Assembly (NCBI RefSeq): GCF_004359525.2
Contig: NZ_SCWC02000006.1
Coordinates: 26,609-90,608, forward strand
Source of the DNA: Macrococcus equipercicus
GTDB taxonomy: Bacteria; Bacillota; Bacilli; Staphylococcales; Staphylococcaceae
Direction: 5' to 3'
DNA: 64,000 nt
Shown: positions 9,305 through 18,854 of the stretch, piece after piece
Layout: each line of letters begins with the position of its first letter
Position numbering within the stretch: position 1 is the stretch's first letter
The notes under the pieces: model-generated
Databases searched by the model: none
What the model was told of the DNA's origin: nothing
The model's input: the letters and a program-made list of their open reading frames with translations, nothing else
Program-made: the position numbers and the translations under genes

Positions 9305-9628
9305 ATGGCAAAACAGGCAGGTTTATTAAGAGCGGCATTAGTTATCGGAGGTACTGCAGCGGCAGCTTACTTCTCTAAAAAAGAAAATTTAGACCGTTTA
9401 CTGAACAAATCAGAGAAAGCAAACGGTGATTCACCCGGCGTTAAACCGACATTGACAGAAAAAGTTAAAGCAGCGGCAGCGAATGCTGTTAAAAGCGATA
9501 ACAATGTCAACAACGACCGTTTCCCGAAAACTCAGCGCGACACACATGAACAAGTTGCAACTTTCGACGATGAAGGTGGCGGCGGTGTCAACAATGTTCA
9601 TACAGTGCACGACCGCAGTCGTTTATAA
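9305..9628 (+). CDS. Small YtxH-like stress protein
   Basis: A 107-residue protein with a short hydrophobic N-terminal segment rich in alanine and glycine (GLLRAALVIGGTAAAAYFSKKENLDRLL) followed by a hydrophilic, probably disordered tail ending in a glycine run and histidines. It resembles small YtxH-type proteins of staphylococci but I cannot assign a biochemical role. A TTG at 9299 is in frame, but GAGGTG (9292-9297) is correctly spaced only for the ATG at 9305. The SigB-type promoter upstream suggests induction by general stress, and a strong terminator at 9640 makes it monocistronic. Confidence 0.75.
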   Translation: MAKQAGLLRAALVIGGTAAAAYFSKKENLDRLLNKSEKANGDSPGVKPTLTEKVKAAAANAVKSDNNVNNDRFPKTQRDTHEQVATFDDEGGGGVNNVHTVHDRSRL

Positions 9629-9639
9629 TTAATTTCTTT

Positions 9640-9665
9640 GCTGCCTGTTACAGGCAGCTTTTTTT
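9640..9665 (+). terminator. Intrinsic terminator
   Basis: GCTGCCTG, 3-nt loop, CAGGCAGC, then a run of seven T. Confidence 0.9.
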
Positions 9666-9729
9666 ATTGTGCTTTTCAAATCACTGATCGTTGCTGTAAG
9701 ATAGAAGTATTGAAGATAGGGGGATTTAT

Positions 9730-11142
9730 ATGATGTGGAGAGAGAAAGTAGCAGAATATGAACAGGCAATTATAGAAGACTTAAAAGGGCTTCTTGCCAT
9801 CAACAGTGTCAGAGATGACAGCCTGATGACAACAGCAGCACCGGTCGGTCCGGGGCCCCGGGAAGCGCTGGAATATATGTACAAGCTTGCTGAACGTGAC
9901 GGCTTCAAATCAGTCGATGTCGATCATATCGCAGGGCGCATTGAAATGGGGAAAGGCAGCGAACTGTTCGGTATTTTATGCCATGTGGACGTTGTACCGC
10001 CGGGAAGCGGCTGGGACACAGATCCATTTGACCCTGTAGAGACAGAAGACCGGATTATTGCACGCGGCACACTCGACGATAAAGGGCCGACCATTGCGGC
10101 TTACTATGCGGTGAAGATTCTGACGGACATGAATGCAGACTTCAAGAAGCGGATTCATCTGATCGTCGGTACGGATGAGGAGTCGGGATGGATGTGTACC
10201 GACCGTTACTTCCAGACTGAAGAGATGCCTGACCTCGGGATCGCACCGGATGCGGACTTCCCGCTCATTCACGGCGAGAAAGGGATTACAACGTTCGATA
10301 TCATTCAGAACAGCGCTAAAGAAGATGTGACTGCACCTGAAGTCGAACTGAAGGCGTTGAATGCCGGTGAACGTTACAACATGGTGCCTGACTTCGCTGA
10401 AGCAAAACTTCTTGTCAGAGAAAAGATGGATTATGTGCTGCAATCGTTCAATAATTATTTGAATGACCATCAGCTGACAGGGAAGACGACTGTCGACAAC
10501 GGCAGCCTGCTGGTTCAGATTGAAGGGAAATCAGTGCACGGCATGGATCCGTCTATCGGTGTCAACGCGGGACTGTTCCTTGTGAATTTCCTGAATACGT
10601 TAGCGCTTGACGAGAAAGCGAAAGCGTTTGTTGCACTCGGCGACCGCTATTTATTTGATTCTCATTTCGGTGAGAAGATGGGCATGGCATTTGAAGATGC
10701 TGAAATGGGTAAAGTGACGACTAATATCGGTGTCATCAGCTATACGGATATTGACGGCGGTCATTACGGCATTAACCTGCGCTATCCGACAGGGTTTGAC
10801 TTTACATCAGAAATTGCCGGCTTCACTGATAAAATTAAAGGTGACGGCTTTGATATTGTTGTCAACACGCACCAGCAACCTCATTACGTCGATAAAAACG
10901 ATCCGTTCATCCAGAAACTGCTGACAGCCTACCGCAATCAGACAGGTGATATGACGGAGCCATACACAATCGGCGGCGGAACTTATGCACGTAACCTCGA
11001 AAAAGGGGTGGCATTCGGTGCCATGTTCAAAGACTCAGTCGATTTAATGCATCAGAAAAATGAATATATGACGAAAAAACAGCTCTTTGATGCGACCGCT
11101 ATTTATCTGGAAGCGATTCATGCGGTCTGTGTGGAGGAGTGA
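9730..11142 (+). CDS. pepV: Dipeptidase PepV, M20 family
   Basis: A 470-residue zinc dipeptidase of the PepV type, which hydrolyses dipeptides in the cytoplasm. Metal-binding and catalytic signatures of the M20 family are in order: [12 protein letters not shown] (about residue 85), GTLDDKGP (about 115), GTDEESG (about 149), PDADFP (about 176) and the C-terminal [10 protein letters not shown] (about 416). Two adjacent ATG codons (9730 and 9733) follow the ribosome binding site GGGGG, so the start is uncertain by one residue. It is followed immediately by dat, whose ribosome binding site lies inside the last pepV codons, a conserved pair linking peptide breakdown to D-amino acid supply. Confidence 0.95.
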   Translation: MMWREKVAEYEQAIIEDLKGLLAINSVRDDSLMTTAAPVGPGPREALEYMYKLAERDGFKSVDVDHIAGRIEMGKGSELFGILCHVDVVPPGSGWDTDPFDPVETEDRIIARGTLDDKGPTIAAYYAVKILTDMNADFKKRIHLIVGTDEESGWMCTDRYFQTEEMPDLGIAPDADFPLIHGEKGITTFDIIQNSAKEDVTAPEVELKALNAGERYNMVPDFAEAKLLVREKMDYVLQSFNNYLNDHQLTGKTTVDNGSLLVQIEGKSVHGMDPSIGVNAGLFLVNFLNTLALDEKAKAFVALGDRYLFDSHFGEKMGMAFEDAEMGKVTTNIGVISYTDIDGGHYGINLRYPTGFDFTSEIAGFTDKIKGDGFDIVVNTHQQPHYVDKNDPFIQKLLTAYRNQTGDMTEPYTIGGGTYARNLEKGVAFGAMFKDSVDLMHQKNEYMTKKQLFDATAIYLEAIHAVCVEE

Positions 11143-11144
11143 CA

Positions 11145-11978
11145 ATGACAATCATTTATTACAACGGTGAGTTCCGTGATGATCAAGTGACCCTTGACTA
11201 TAACGACCGCGGCTATCAGTTCGGCGATGGAATTTATGAAGTGGTCAGAGTGTATGACGGCAGACTGTTCACGGCGCGCGAGCACTTTGAACGGTTAGTC
11301 CGCAGTGCCGGTGAGATTTTGATCACTGCACCGAAAACTGTTGATGAATACATTGAAATCTGCGAGCAGCTGATCGAGAAGAATCAGCTGGCTGACGGCA
11401 ATATCTATATTCAAGTGACGCGCGGTGTCGCTGTACGTAACCATGCATTTCCAGAACATGCTGAACCGGTCACTTTAATGTATACGTACGAAGCAGGACG
11501 GCCGCTCAAGGGGATGCAGGACGGTGTCAAAGTCATCACGGCTGAAGATATCCGCTGGCTGCGCTGTGACATTAAAAGCTTGAATCTGCTCGGTAATGTG
11601 CTGAACAAGGAGAAAGCTGTCCGGGCCGGGGCAGTGGAAGCTGTGCAGATTAGAGATGGCGTTGTCACTGAAGGTGCTTCAAGCAATGTCTACATCATTA
11701 AAGACGGCACGATTTACACGCATCCAGCAAACAACTTGATTTTGAATGGTATCACCCGCCAAGTGATCAAAGAATGTGCAGAGGAACTACTCATCCCGTT
11801 CCACGAAGAGACGTTCGGACCGGATGAACTGCTGGCAGCTGATGAAGTGTTCATCTCGAGTACGACACTTGAAGTGACACCGGTAGTCCAGGTGGATGAG
11901 AAAGTCATCGGCGGACCGGGTCCCGTTGCCCGGAAACTGCAGCAGGCGTTTGATGAGAAAATTCAGACAGGAAGATAA
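11145..11978 (+). CDS. dat: D-amino acid (D-alanine) aminotransferase
   Basis: A pyridoxal-phosphate enzyme of fold type IV, 277 residues, interconverting D-alanine and D-glutamate for cell wall synthesis. The start region YYNGEFRDDQVTLDYNDRGYQFGDGIYEVVR is typical; the PLP lysine is in DIKSLNLLGN at about residue 145, and VTEGASSNVYIIKDG and the later STTLEVTPV bind the phosphate and substrate. A GTG at 11139 is in frame but is part of the GGAGGAG ribosome binding site, which points to the ATG at 11145. It is co-transcribed with pepV. Confidence 0.95.
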   Translation: MTIIYYNGEFRDDQVTLDYNDRGYQFGDGIYEVVRVYDGRLFTAREHFERLVRSAGEILITAPKTVDEYIEICEQLIEKNQLADGNIYIQVTRGVAVRNHAFPEHAEPVTLMYTYEAGRPLKGMQDGVKVITAEDIRWLRCDIKSLNLLGNVLNKEKAVRAGAVEAVQIRDGVVTEGASSNVYIIKDGTIYTHPANNLILNGITRQVIKECAEELLIPFHEETFGPDELLAADEVFISSTTLEVTPVVQVDEKVIGGPGPVARKLQQAFDEKIQTGR

Positions 11979-12010
11979 GACTTCCACTGGACCGGGGCTG
12001 GAAGGGTCTT

Positions 12011-12034
12011 CTCAAAATGTCAATACATTTTGAG
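12011..12034. terminator. Perfect inverted repeat behind dat, possible terminator
   Basis: CTCAAAATGT, 4-nt loop, ACATTTTGAG, followed by TAACTTTT. The stem is perfect but AU-rich and the T tract is interrupted, so termination is probable but not certain. Confidence 0.5.
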
Positions 12035-12046
12035 TAACTTTTCCGC

Positions 12047-12075
12047 TTGAATTACAGCCGTGAAGGGTATAAAAT
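12047..12075 (+). promoter_or_regulatory. Putative SigA promoter before the YtmP-like gene
   Basis: TTGAAT at 12047-12052, 17-nt spacer, TAAAAT at 12070-12075. Transcripts would start near 12082 and pass through the hairpin at 12119-12152 before the gene. Confidence 0.5.
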
Positions 12076-12118
12076 TTAAACAAGTTACTAATGAACGTGA
12101 AGATTTAAAGTTATGGAT

Positions 12119-12152
12119 AAGGCTCTTGATTATATCTAGAGCCTTTTCTTTT
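12119..12152 (+). terminator. Terminator hairpin, possibly an attenuator, before the YtmP-like gene
   Basis: AAGGCTCT, 11-nt loop, AGAGCCTT, then a T-rich tail. It either ends the pepV-dat transcript or, because a promoter-like sequence lies upstream of it, attenuates the YtmP-like/trmB transcript. Confidence 0.65.
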
Positions 12153-12173
12153 TTCTGAATGGAGGTGAACACG

Positions 12174-12965
12174 TTGGAGCATTTCTATCAATTAGGCTGG
12201 ACGCTGGATTCAGCAGGCGGTGCCTCAGGTGAAGCGTATATGGCTGAGCAGGACGGCAGGAAGCTGTTTCTGAAACGAAATTCCAGTCCTTTCCTTGCGG
12301 CCCTGTCTGCTGAAGGGATCGTACCGAAGCTTGTATGGACGAAACGGATTGAGACAGGTGAAGTCGTGACAGCACAGCACTGGAAAAACGGCAGGTCTTT
12401 AATGCATGATGAAATGAAATCCAATCGTGTCGCCCTGATGCTGAGAAAGATTCATAAATCGACGCAGCTTCTTAATATGCTGAAAAGGCTTGAGATGGAG
12501 CCGATGTATCCATCGATGCTGCTCAAGAAAATCAACTCTTCCCTGTCGAGGAATGTGCTGACACATCACGTGATCAGAAAGTCGCTGCTTTATCTGGAAG
12601 AGCACATGCCGAACTTGAACTCAGCGTTCTATACAGTCTGTCATGGTGATGTCAATCATAATAACTGGCTGCTGTCAGAGCAGGATGAGCTGTTCCTTGT
12701 AGACTGGGAAGGGGCCATGATTGCGGACCCGGCCATCGATATCGGTATGATTCTCTATACGTATATTGAACCCGCAGAGTGGTGTGACTGGCTGAGTAAG
12801 TACGGTATCCAGGATACACTTGATTTAAGAAAACGCATGAAGTGGTATACGATTATTCAGGCGATTGCGATGGTAGAATGGTATGAAGAGAAGAATCGCT
12901 TTCAGGATATGAATGAATGGCTGCAGTTTTTGAATGATGTACTGATGATGAATCGTTTTATATAA
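12174..12965 (+). CDS. Phosphotransferase/choline-kinase-like protein, YtmP type
   Basis: A 263-residue protein of the aminoglycoside-phosphotransferase/choline-kinase fold. It has the catalytic Brenner motif CHGDVNHNNWLL (about residue 155) and the metal-binding LVDWEGAMIADPAID (about residue 174-188). The longest frame begins at ATG 12159, but that codon overlaps the ribosome binding site GGAGGTG (12161-12167), which is correctly spaced for the TTG at 12174; I use the TTG. Family members phosphorylate small hydroxylated substrates; none can be named here. It lies 13 nt before trmB, the same arrangement as in Bacillus and Staphylococcus. Confidence 0.85.
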   Translation: MEHFYQLGWTLDSAGGASGEAYMAEQDGRKLFLKRNSSPFLAALSAEGIVPKLVWTKRIETGEVVTAQHWKNGRSLMHDEMKSNRVALMLRKIHKSTQLLNMLKRLEMEPMYPSMLLKKINSSLSRNVLTHHVIRKSLLYLEEHMPNLNSAFYTVCHGDVNHNNWLLSEQDELFLVDWEGAMIADPAIDIGMILYTYIEPAEWCDWLSKYGIQDTLDLRKRMKWYTIIQAIAMVEWYEEKNRFQDMNEWLQFLNDVLMMNRFI

Positions 12966-12978
12966 GGAGAACAATGAA

Positions 12979-13614
12979 ATGAGAATGCGCAACAAACCAT
13001 GGGCGGAAGAGTATTTGCTGGAACACAGCGATATTGTAAGTATCGGTGATGAAAGGAAGACGAAGATCACCGACTGGTTCGGTAACGACCAGCCGATTCA
13101 TATTGAAGTGGGCAGCGGCATGGGTCGCTTTATTACAGAGATGGCGAAGCAGCACCCTCACATCAACTATATCGGGATCGAACGGGACAAGAACGTGATG
13201 ATCCGTATCGTTGAAAAAGCGGTGGAACAAAACATTACGAACTTAAGATTGCTGACGCTCGATGCTGAGAATCTGCCTGAGTTTTTCATGGCTGGCGAAG
13301 TCGCAAGAGTGTACTTGAACTTCTCAGATCCATGGCCGAAGACGCGGCATGCGAAGCGCCGTCTGACACACGCGAACTTTCTGAAGCTGTACAAGCAGGT
13401 GCTGGCAGAAGACGGTGAGATTCATTTTAAGACGGACAATCAGCAGTTATTTGAGTTCTCGCTGGAAAGCATGAGCCAGTTCGGCATGAAGCTGAAAAAC
13501 ATCAATCTGGATTTACATGCAAATGAACCGGAAGATAACATCAAGACAGAATATGAAGAGAAGTTCTCTAACAGAGGCTTCCGTATTAACCGCCTGGAAG
13601 CGACGTTTAACTAA
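12979..13614 (+). CDS. trmB: tRNA (guanine-N7-)-methyltransferase
   Basis: A 211-residue SAM-dependent enzyme that makes 7-methylguanosine at position 46 of tRNA. The N-terminal MRMRNKPWAEEYLLEH is diagnostic; the SAM loop is IEVGSGMGRFITEMA (about residues 41-55), followed by GIERDKNVM, and the catalytic FSDPWPKTRHAKRRL is at about residues 115-129. AAGGAG lies about 10 nt before the ATG. It is probably co-transcribed with the preceding kinase-like gene, and ends at a strong terminator. Confidence 0.96.
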   Translation: MRMRNKPWAEEYLLEHSDIVSIGDERKTKITDWFGNDQPIHIEVGSGMGRFITEMAKQHPHINYIGIERDKNVMIRIVEKAVEQNITNLRLLTLDAENLPEFFMAGEVARVYLNFSDPWPKTRHAKRRLTHANFLKLYKQVLAEDGEIHFKTDNQQLFEFSLESMSQFGMKLKNINLDLHANEPEDNIKTEYEEKFSNRGFRINRLEATFN

Positions 13615-13620
13615 TGTCCG

Positions 13621-13649
13621 ACCTCCCGAATCATCGGGAGGTTTTTTTG
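13621..13649 (+). terminator. Intrinsic terminator of trmB
   Basis: ACCTCCCGA, 4-nt loop, TCGGGAGGT and a run of T. Confidence 0.92.
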
Positions 13650-13702
13650 TGTTTTAACAAACTGCGCGTTTCATGTAGAATGAAAGAGAACGGAGGGATT
13701 GT

Positions 13703-14530
13703 ATGCTTCATATAGGCAAGTTCAAGTTGACGCCGTTAAACGGTGGTATCACTCATATGGACGGCGGGGCGATGTTCGGTGTCGTACCGAAGCCGTTATG
13801 GCAGGATAAATATCCGAATAATGCACAAAACCAAGTGCCTCTTGTGACCCATCCGATTCTTATCCAGTCACAATACGGCAATATGCTGATTGACAGCGGA
13901 GTGGGTAATGGGAAGCTCGATGAGAAGCAGAGAAGAAATTACGGGGTGACTTACGACAGTGATGTGACAGCTGCGCTTAATCAGCTCGGGCTGACGCCTT
14001 CACATATTGACATCGTCCTGATGAGTCATCTGCACTTTGACCATGCGCTGGGCTTGACGACGGCAGACGGGCAGTCAGTCTTCAATAACGCACGGATTAT
14101 TACATCGCGTACAGAATGGCATGAGATGCGGCATCCTAACGTCCGCAGCAGGGCGACCTACTGGGAGATGAATTATCGCGGCATCGAGCACCAGGTGGAA
14201 CCGTTTGACGACAAAATAGAAATCTGCCCGGGCATTACAATGATACATACCGGCGGCCATAGTGAAGGGCACAGTATCATTGAAATTAAGGACGACGGCA
14301 TGCGGGCGGTCCACATGGCTGACCTGCTGCCGACGACAGCTCATCGCAATCCACTGTGGGTGACCGCTTATGATGATTATCCATTGGACTCTATTTTTCA
14401 GAAAGAAGAGTTATTTGAGAAGTTTGACGATGCCTGGTTTATTTTTTATCATGACGTCCGTTATTTTGCAGCGAAGTTTGACGGCAGAGAAATAATCGAT
14501 GAAGTGAGAAGAAAGCCGGCCCATGTATAA
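13703..14530 (+). CDS. Metallo-beta-lactamase-fold hydrolase, YtnP-like (lactonase family)
   Basis: A 275-residue protein of the metallo-beta-lactamase fold. The zinc ligands are visible: HLHFDHALG (about residue 112), the later histidine in GGHSEGHS (about 190), the aspartate in MADLLPT (about 210) and a final histidine in FYHDVRY (about 253). The family includes YtnP of Bacillus subtilis, which hydrolyses acyl-homoserine lactones; substrate use here is inferred only. The ATG follows CGGAGGG. It sits between two terminators and is likely monocistronic. Confidence 0.85.
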   Translation: MLHIGKFKLTPLNGGITHMDGGAMFGVVPKPLWQDKYPNNAQNQVPLVTHPILIQSQYGNMLIDSGVGNGKLDEKQRRNYGVTYDSDVTAALNQLGLTPSHIDIVLMSHLHFDHALGLTTADGQSVFNNARIITSRTEWHEMRHPNVRSRATYWEMNYRGIEHQVEPFDDKIEICPGITMIHTGGHSEGHSIIEIKDDGMRAVHMADLLPTTAHRNPLWVTAYDDYPLDSIFQKEELFEKFDDAWFIFYHDVRYFAAKFDGREIIDEVRRKPAHV

Positions 14531-14615
14531 TTTCGACGATGAGGGGCGTCCCGCGAAAATAGCGGCGTGGATATTCGTCTGAGAGGTGCCCGGCGCCCGC
14601 GCCAAATAAAAACAC

Positions 14616-14648
14616 CCCAAACGTTAGATTTTAGGTCTGACGTTTGGG
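14616..14648 (-). terminator. Intrinsic terminator of the PepSY-like gene
   Basis: CCCAAACGT (14616-14624) pairs with ACGTTTGGG (14640-14648). Read on the minus strand the stem is followed by GTGTTTTTA, so it mainly serves the minus-strand gene; it could also stop the lactonase transcript. Confidence 0.75.
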
Positions 14649-14672
14649 ATGCAGTATATCCGCCTGGTTTTT

Positions 14673-14984
14673 TTAGTTGTTATGAGTGACTTCAATACAG
14701 TCAATCAGCTGTCCAGTATAAGCATCAGCGATAAATTCATACTCTTCTTTGTAATCGTCAAAGTTAGTAGTGATGCCGCCGCGATAAATTTGTGTCTCAA
14801 CTCCGAATCTTTTGTAGCGTTCCGGGGTATAGACGATAAAAGATGATTCAACGCCATTAAATTTCTGTTTGATATCTTCAAGCAGCTGATGGGGATTCAG
14901 CAGGCGATATCTTCTGCTGAATGCATAGCCGATCACCAGTGCAGCAACGACGATTGAGGAACCAATCCACCATTTTTTATTCAT
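14673..14984 (-). CDS. Small membrane-anchored PepSY-like protein
   Basis: A 103-residue protein with one N-terminal membrane segment (KKWWIGSSIVVAALVIGYAF) and an extracytoplasmic part ending in YEFIADAYTGQLIDCIEV, which resembles the C-terminal strand pattern of a PepSY domain (found in protease propeptides and small secreted proteins). The frame extends upstream to 15011, but AAAGGAGG is placed 6 nt before the ATG at 14984. It is divergent from the ABC transporter operon. PepSY assignment is tentative. Confidence 0.7.
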   Translation of the reverse strand: MNKKWWIGSSIVVAALVIGYAFSRRYRLLNPHQLLEDIKQKFNGVESSFIVYTPERYKRFGVETQIYRGGITTNFDDYKEEYEFIADAYTGQLIDCIEVTHNN

Positions 14985-15064
14985 GGGAAACCTCCTTTTC
15001 CTTATCTTCATTATCTTAGATTACAGAAAAAATTCAAGTTTTCTCTGCCGCCAGAATCTTTTTG

Positions 15065-15092
15065 TTGACTAAACGATGGATTCCGATACAAT
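15065..15092 (+). promoter_or_regulatory. SigA promoter of the amino-acid ABC transporter, with flanking direct repeat
   Basis: TTGACT at 15065-15070, 16-nt spacer, TACAAT at 15087-15092. The heptamer ATTCCGA occurs at 15080-15086 and again at 15100-15106, 20 bp apart, on either side of the -10 box, which suggests an operator. Confidence 0.65.
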
Positions 15093-15137
15093 TAGTAGTA
15101 TTCCGAGTGAAACGATAAGAATAGGAGAGGTAAAAAG

Positions 15138-15917
15138 ATGAAAAAGTTTTTATGGGTTTTAGCGGCGATGCTGTTTGTTCTTGCTGCATGTGGGCAGAAT
15201 AATGATTCAAAGAAGGGATCTTCCGCTGATAAAGAAAAAGTGCTGACAGTTGGTACGGAAGGAACATACGCACCTTTCACTTATCATGATAAGTCTGGTA
15301 ACCTGACTGGTTATGATGTGGATGTGGTCAAGGCAGTAGCAAAAGAAGCAGGTTATAAAGCTAAATTTGTTGAAACACAATGGGACTCTATGTTCTCAGG
15401 TCTGAATGCCGGCCGCTTTACCACTGTAGCGAACCAGGTGGGTATTAACGATGAACGAAAAGCAAAGTACAAATTCTCTGAGCCATACACTTATACAAGT
15501 GCAGTACTTGTCACACGTAAAGAAAACAATGATATTAAATCTTTCGATGATGTAAAAGGTAAAAAGTTAGCGCAGACGTTAACATCAAACTACGGTAAGC
15601 TGGCAAAAGACCACGGTGCACAAATTACACAGGTCGAAGGATTCAACCAGTCGATGGAACTTATCCAGTCTAACCGTGTAGAAGGTACTTTCAACGAAAA
15701 ATTATCAGTTCTTGATTACTTGAAACAGAAGAAAAGTGCGGATGTCAAAATTATCGAAGGCGATGCAGAGAAGAGCGAGTCAGCATTTGTATTCACAAAG
15801 AAAACTGATCAATCAGTTATCGATGACGTCAACAAAGCTTTAAAAACATTAAAAGATAACGGTGAATTAGCTAAGATCAGTAAGAAATGGTTTGGTGAAG
15901 ATGTTTCTAAACCTTAA
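15138..15917 (+). CDS. Amino-acid ABC transporter, substrate-binding lipoprotein (cystine-type)
   Basis: A 259-residue secreted lipoprotein. The signal peptide ends in a lipobox LAAC (cysteine at about residue 20), which is lipidated and anchors the protein outside the membrane. The mature part is a family 3 solute-binding protein: LTVGTEGTYAPFTYHD, then LTGYDVDVVKAVAKEAG, and later MELIQSNRVEGTFNEKLS. The pattern is closest to cystine/polar amino acid binders (TcyA/FliY group). GGAGAGG precedes the ATG. Its 3' end overlaps the permease gene, so the three genes form one operon. Confidence 0.9.
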   Translation: MKKFLWVLAAMLFVLAACGQNNDSKKGSSADKEKVLTVGTEGTYAPFTYHDKSGNLTGYDVDVVKAVAKEAGYKAKFVETQWDSMFSGLNAGRFTTVANQVGINDERKAKYKFSEPYTYTSAVLVTRKENNDIKSFDDVKGKKLAQTLTSNYGKLAKDHGAQITQVEGFNQSMELIQSNRVEGTFNEKLSVLDYLKQKKSADVKIIEGDAEKSESAFVFTKKTDQSVIDDVNKALKTLKDNGELAKISKKWFGEDVSKP

Positions 15918-16616
15918 TGAAGAACAGCAGCATGCTCTGGATGCCGCGCAGCAGGCTTTTCTGCCGATGCTGGAGGCACTATTTAAATACTCCATACCTT
16001 TGGCGATCATAACGTTCATCATTGGGTTTATTATCGCATTGATTACTGCGCTGGCAAGGGTATCACGTATTAAAATCTTCCAAATCATTGCACGGGTTTA
16101 TGTTTCGATTTTCCGAGGAACGCCGATGATCGTTCAGTTATTTATTATCTTTTATGGAATACCGGAAATTGCGAGGCTAGCAACTGGTAACTCAAACGAC
16201 TTACTTACGTTGTCATCTATTACTGCAGCAATTATTGGATTAAGTTTGAATGTTGGCGCATATACTTCTGAGATTATTCGTGGAGGTATCCTTACTCTTC
16301 CTAAAGGACAAAGAGAAGCAGCATATTCTATCGGCATGAGTGAATGGCAGACGATGCGACGTATTATTCTGCCGCAAGCCATTCGTAACTCAATCCCGAC
16401 ACTTGGTAATACATTTTTAAGTCTTATCAAAGATACATCGTTATTAGGATTTATTCTCGTTGCAGAAATGTTCCGTAAGGCACAGGAAGTAGCAGCCTCT
16501 ACATTCGAGTTCCTCTCAATTTATCTTTTGGTTGGAGCGATGTACTGGGTCGTCTGCTTTATCATCTCGCTCATACAAGGGATGTACGAGCGGCGCCTTG
16601 AAAGGAAGTATACGAT

Positions 16617-16620
<4 letters not shown>
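15901..16620 (+). CDS. Amino-acid ABC transporter, permease
   Basis: A 239-residue inner membrane permease of the His/Glu/Gln type with about five hydrophobic segments. The EAA loop that contacts the ATPase is [30 protein letters not shown] (begins near residue 140; described here by its key residues E-A-A and the trailing G). The frame is open from TTG 15892, but the family N-terminus ([10 protein letters not shown]) begins at the ATG at 15901. The gene overlaps the lipoprotein gene by 17 bases, and its own ribosome binding site (GGTGA) is weak, so translation is probably coupled. The next gene overlaps by ATGA. Confidence 0.9.
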
Positions 16621-17348
<728 letters not shown>

Positions 17349-17349
17349 G

Positions 17350-17372
17350 CCAGGCGGATGCCTGGTTTTTTT
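17350..17372 (+). terminator. Intrinsic terminator of the ABC transporter operon
   Basis: CCAGGC, 4-nt loop, GCCTGG and a run of T. Confidence 0.9.
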
Positions 17373-17464
17373 CTTACAAAATTCCATATAAGTATCTTAA
17401 AAAATTGTAAATTGTTAATGTCGCTCTCACTTTTTTTCGCTATACTGATTATGAGGTGAAGGGG

Positions 17465-18469
17465 ATGAAAGCTTATTTAAAGCGCTGGTTCATTGATGGG
17501 ATGAGCTTTATGGCGCTCGGTCTGTTCAGTTCTTTGATTATCGGTCTTATTATTGAAACCGCAGGAACAGAACTAAAACCATTCTTTGATACGAGTCTGC
17601 TGCTTGAAATCGGTAAGCTCGCGAAGCAATATACCGGCGCTGCAGTAGGTGTCAGTGTCGCTTACGGACTCGGTGCTTCACCGCTTGTGATTTTCTCAAG
17701 CGCGGTGACCGGGATGTATGGCTATGAGCAGGGCGGTGCTGCCGGAACATATATTGTGGCACTTGTGACGACGGAGCTCGGACGACTATACAGTGGCAGA
17801 ACAAAAGTCGATATACTGCTCACACCGCTGCTGACTTTGCTGCTCGGCGGCACTATCGCCAAACTGATCGGTCCGTTTATTGCAGCATTTATGGCACGTA
17901 TTGGTGAGTTCATTACATTCTCGACGACACAGCAGCCGCTGTTGATGGGAATACTCATTGCACTGGTTTTTGGTCTCACATTATCGAGTCCGATATCCAG
18001 CGCCGCGCTTGCATTGATGCTGAATATCGAAGGGACTGCCGCTGCTGCAGCGACAATCGGCTGCTGCTGCCACATGATTGGTTTTGCGGTGACGAGTTAC
18101 GGGGATAATGGAATACAGGGGCTCATCGCGCACGGCATAGGGACGAGTAAAATCCAGATTCCGAACTATATGAGAAATCCGTTTATTCTCGTGCCGCCTA
18201 TTATCGCAAGTATGATGACAGCACCGCTCATGACGATGTTCTGGCCGATGAAGAACGTCGCAGCCGGTGCCGGTATGGGGACGAGCGGCTTCGTCGGCCA
18301 GATCATGACGGTGAAGACGATGGGAGCATCGGTGACGACCTGGCTGCAGATTGGTCTGTTCCATTTTCTGCTGCCGGGGCTCATCAGTTATTTCGTCTAC
18401 CGGATGATGAAAAATGCACAGATCATCAAGCCTGGTGACCAGCAAATTATGACAGGAGAGAGAACATGA
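17465..18469 (+). CDS. PTS EIIC-like integral membrane protein (PTS_EIIC_2 type)
   Basis: A 334-residue membrane protein with about eight to ten hydrophobic segments and glycine-rich loops (GAAVGVSVAYGLGASPLV, GAGMGTSGFVGQIM). It matches the EIIC-like family of orphan permeases that lack attached IIA and IIB domains; no phosphotransfer domains are encoded nearby, so PTS transport is not shown. The frame starts at GTG 17456, but AGGTG at 17454-17458 suits the ATG at 17465. Its last four bases overlap the thioredoxin-like gene. A TATACT at 17441-17446 may be the -10 box. Confidence 0.75.
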   Translation: MKAYLKRWFIDGMSFMALGLFSSLIIGLIIETAGTELKPFFDTSLLLEIGKLAKQYTGAAVGVSVAYGLGASPLVIFSSAVTGMYGYEQGGAAGTYIVALVTTELGRLYSGRTKVDILLTPLLTLLLGGTIAKLIGPFIAAFMARIGEFITFSTTQQPLLMGILIALVFGLTLSSPISSAALALMLNIEGTAAAAATIGCCCHMIGFAVTSYGDNGIQGLIAHGIGTSKIQIPNYMRNPFILVPPIIASMMTAPLMTMFWPMKNVAAGAGMGTSGFVGQIMTVKTMGASVTTWLQIGLFHFLLPGLISYFVYRMMKNAQIIKPGDQQIMTGERT

Positions 18470-18774
18470 TTAACTTAACAAATGAACAGGACTTTAATGA
18501 ACTGATCAACAAACCGACAATCGTCATGTTTACAGCAGGATGGTGTCCGGACTGCCATTTCATCCAGCCCGCACTGCCGGAGATTGAAGCAGTGCATGAT
18601 GACTATCAATTTGTTTCCGTGGACCGTGATGCCTTTATGGATCTTGCGGTGCAGTATGACGTCATGGGGATTCCAAGCTTTGTGGCATTTAATGAGGGCC
18701 GCGAAACGGGGCGTTTTGTCTCCAGAGACAGAAAAACAAAAGAAGAGATCAATCAATTCATTGAATCATTGTAA
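18466..18774 (+). CDS. ytpP: Thioredoxin-like protein, YtpP family
   Basis: A 102-residue cytoplasmic thioredoxin-fold protein with active site AGWCPDCHF (CPDC, about residues 28-31), the cis-proline region GIPSFVAFN (about residue 69) and normal thioredoxin length. The CPDC dipeptide differs from CGPC of classical thioredoxin, so reductant and partners may differ. GGAGAGAG precedes the ATG. It overlaps the EIIC-like gene and is followed by a terminator, although in relatives ytpP, ytpQ and ytpR are neighbours as here. Confidence 0.9.
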   Translation: MINLTNEQDFNELINKPTIVMFTAGWCPDCHFIQPALPEIEAVHDDYQFVSVDRDAFMDLAVQYDVMGIPSFVAFNEGRETGRFVSRDRKTKEEINQFIESL

Positions 18775-18780
18775 TAGCTG

Positions 18781-18816
18781 ACCACGATGGGATACTATCA
18801 CTCATCGTGGTTTTAT
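18781..18816 (+). terminator. Intrinsic terminator of ytpP
   Basis: ACCACGATG pairs with CATCGTGGT around a 13-nt loop, then TTTTATTG. Confidence 0.85.
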
Positions 18817-18854
18817 TGTACAATAAATAATACAAGAATTGAGGAGTGTTACCT

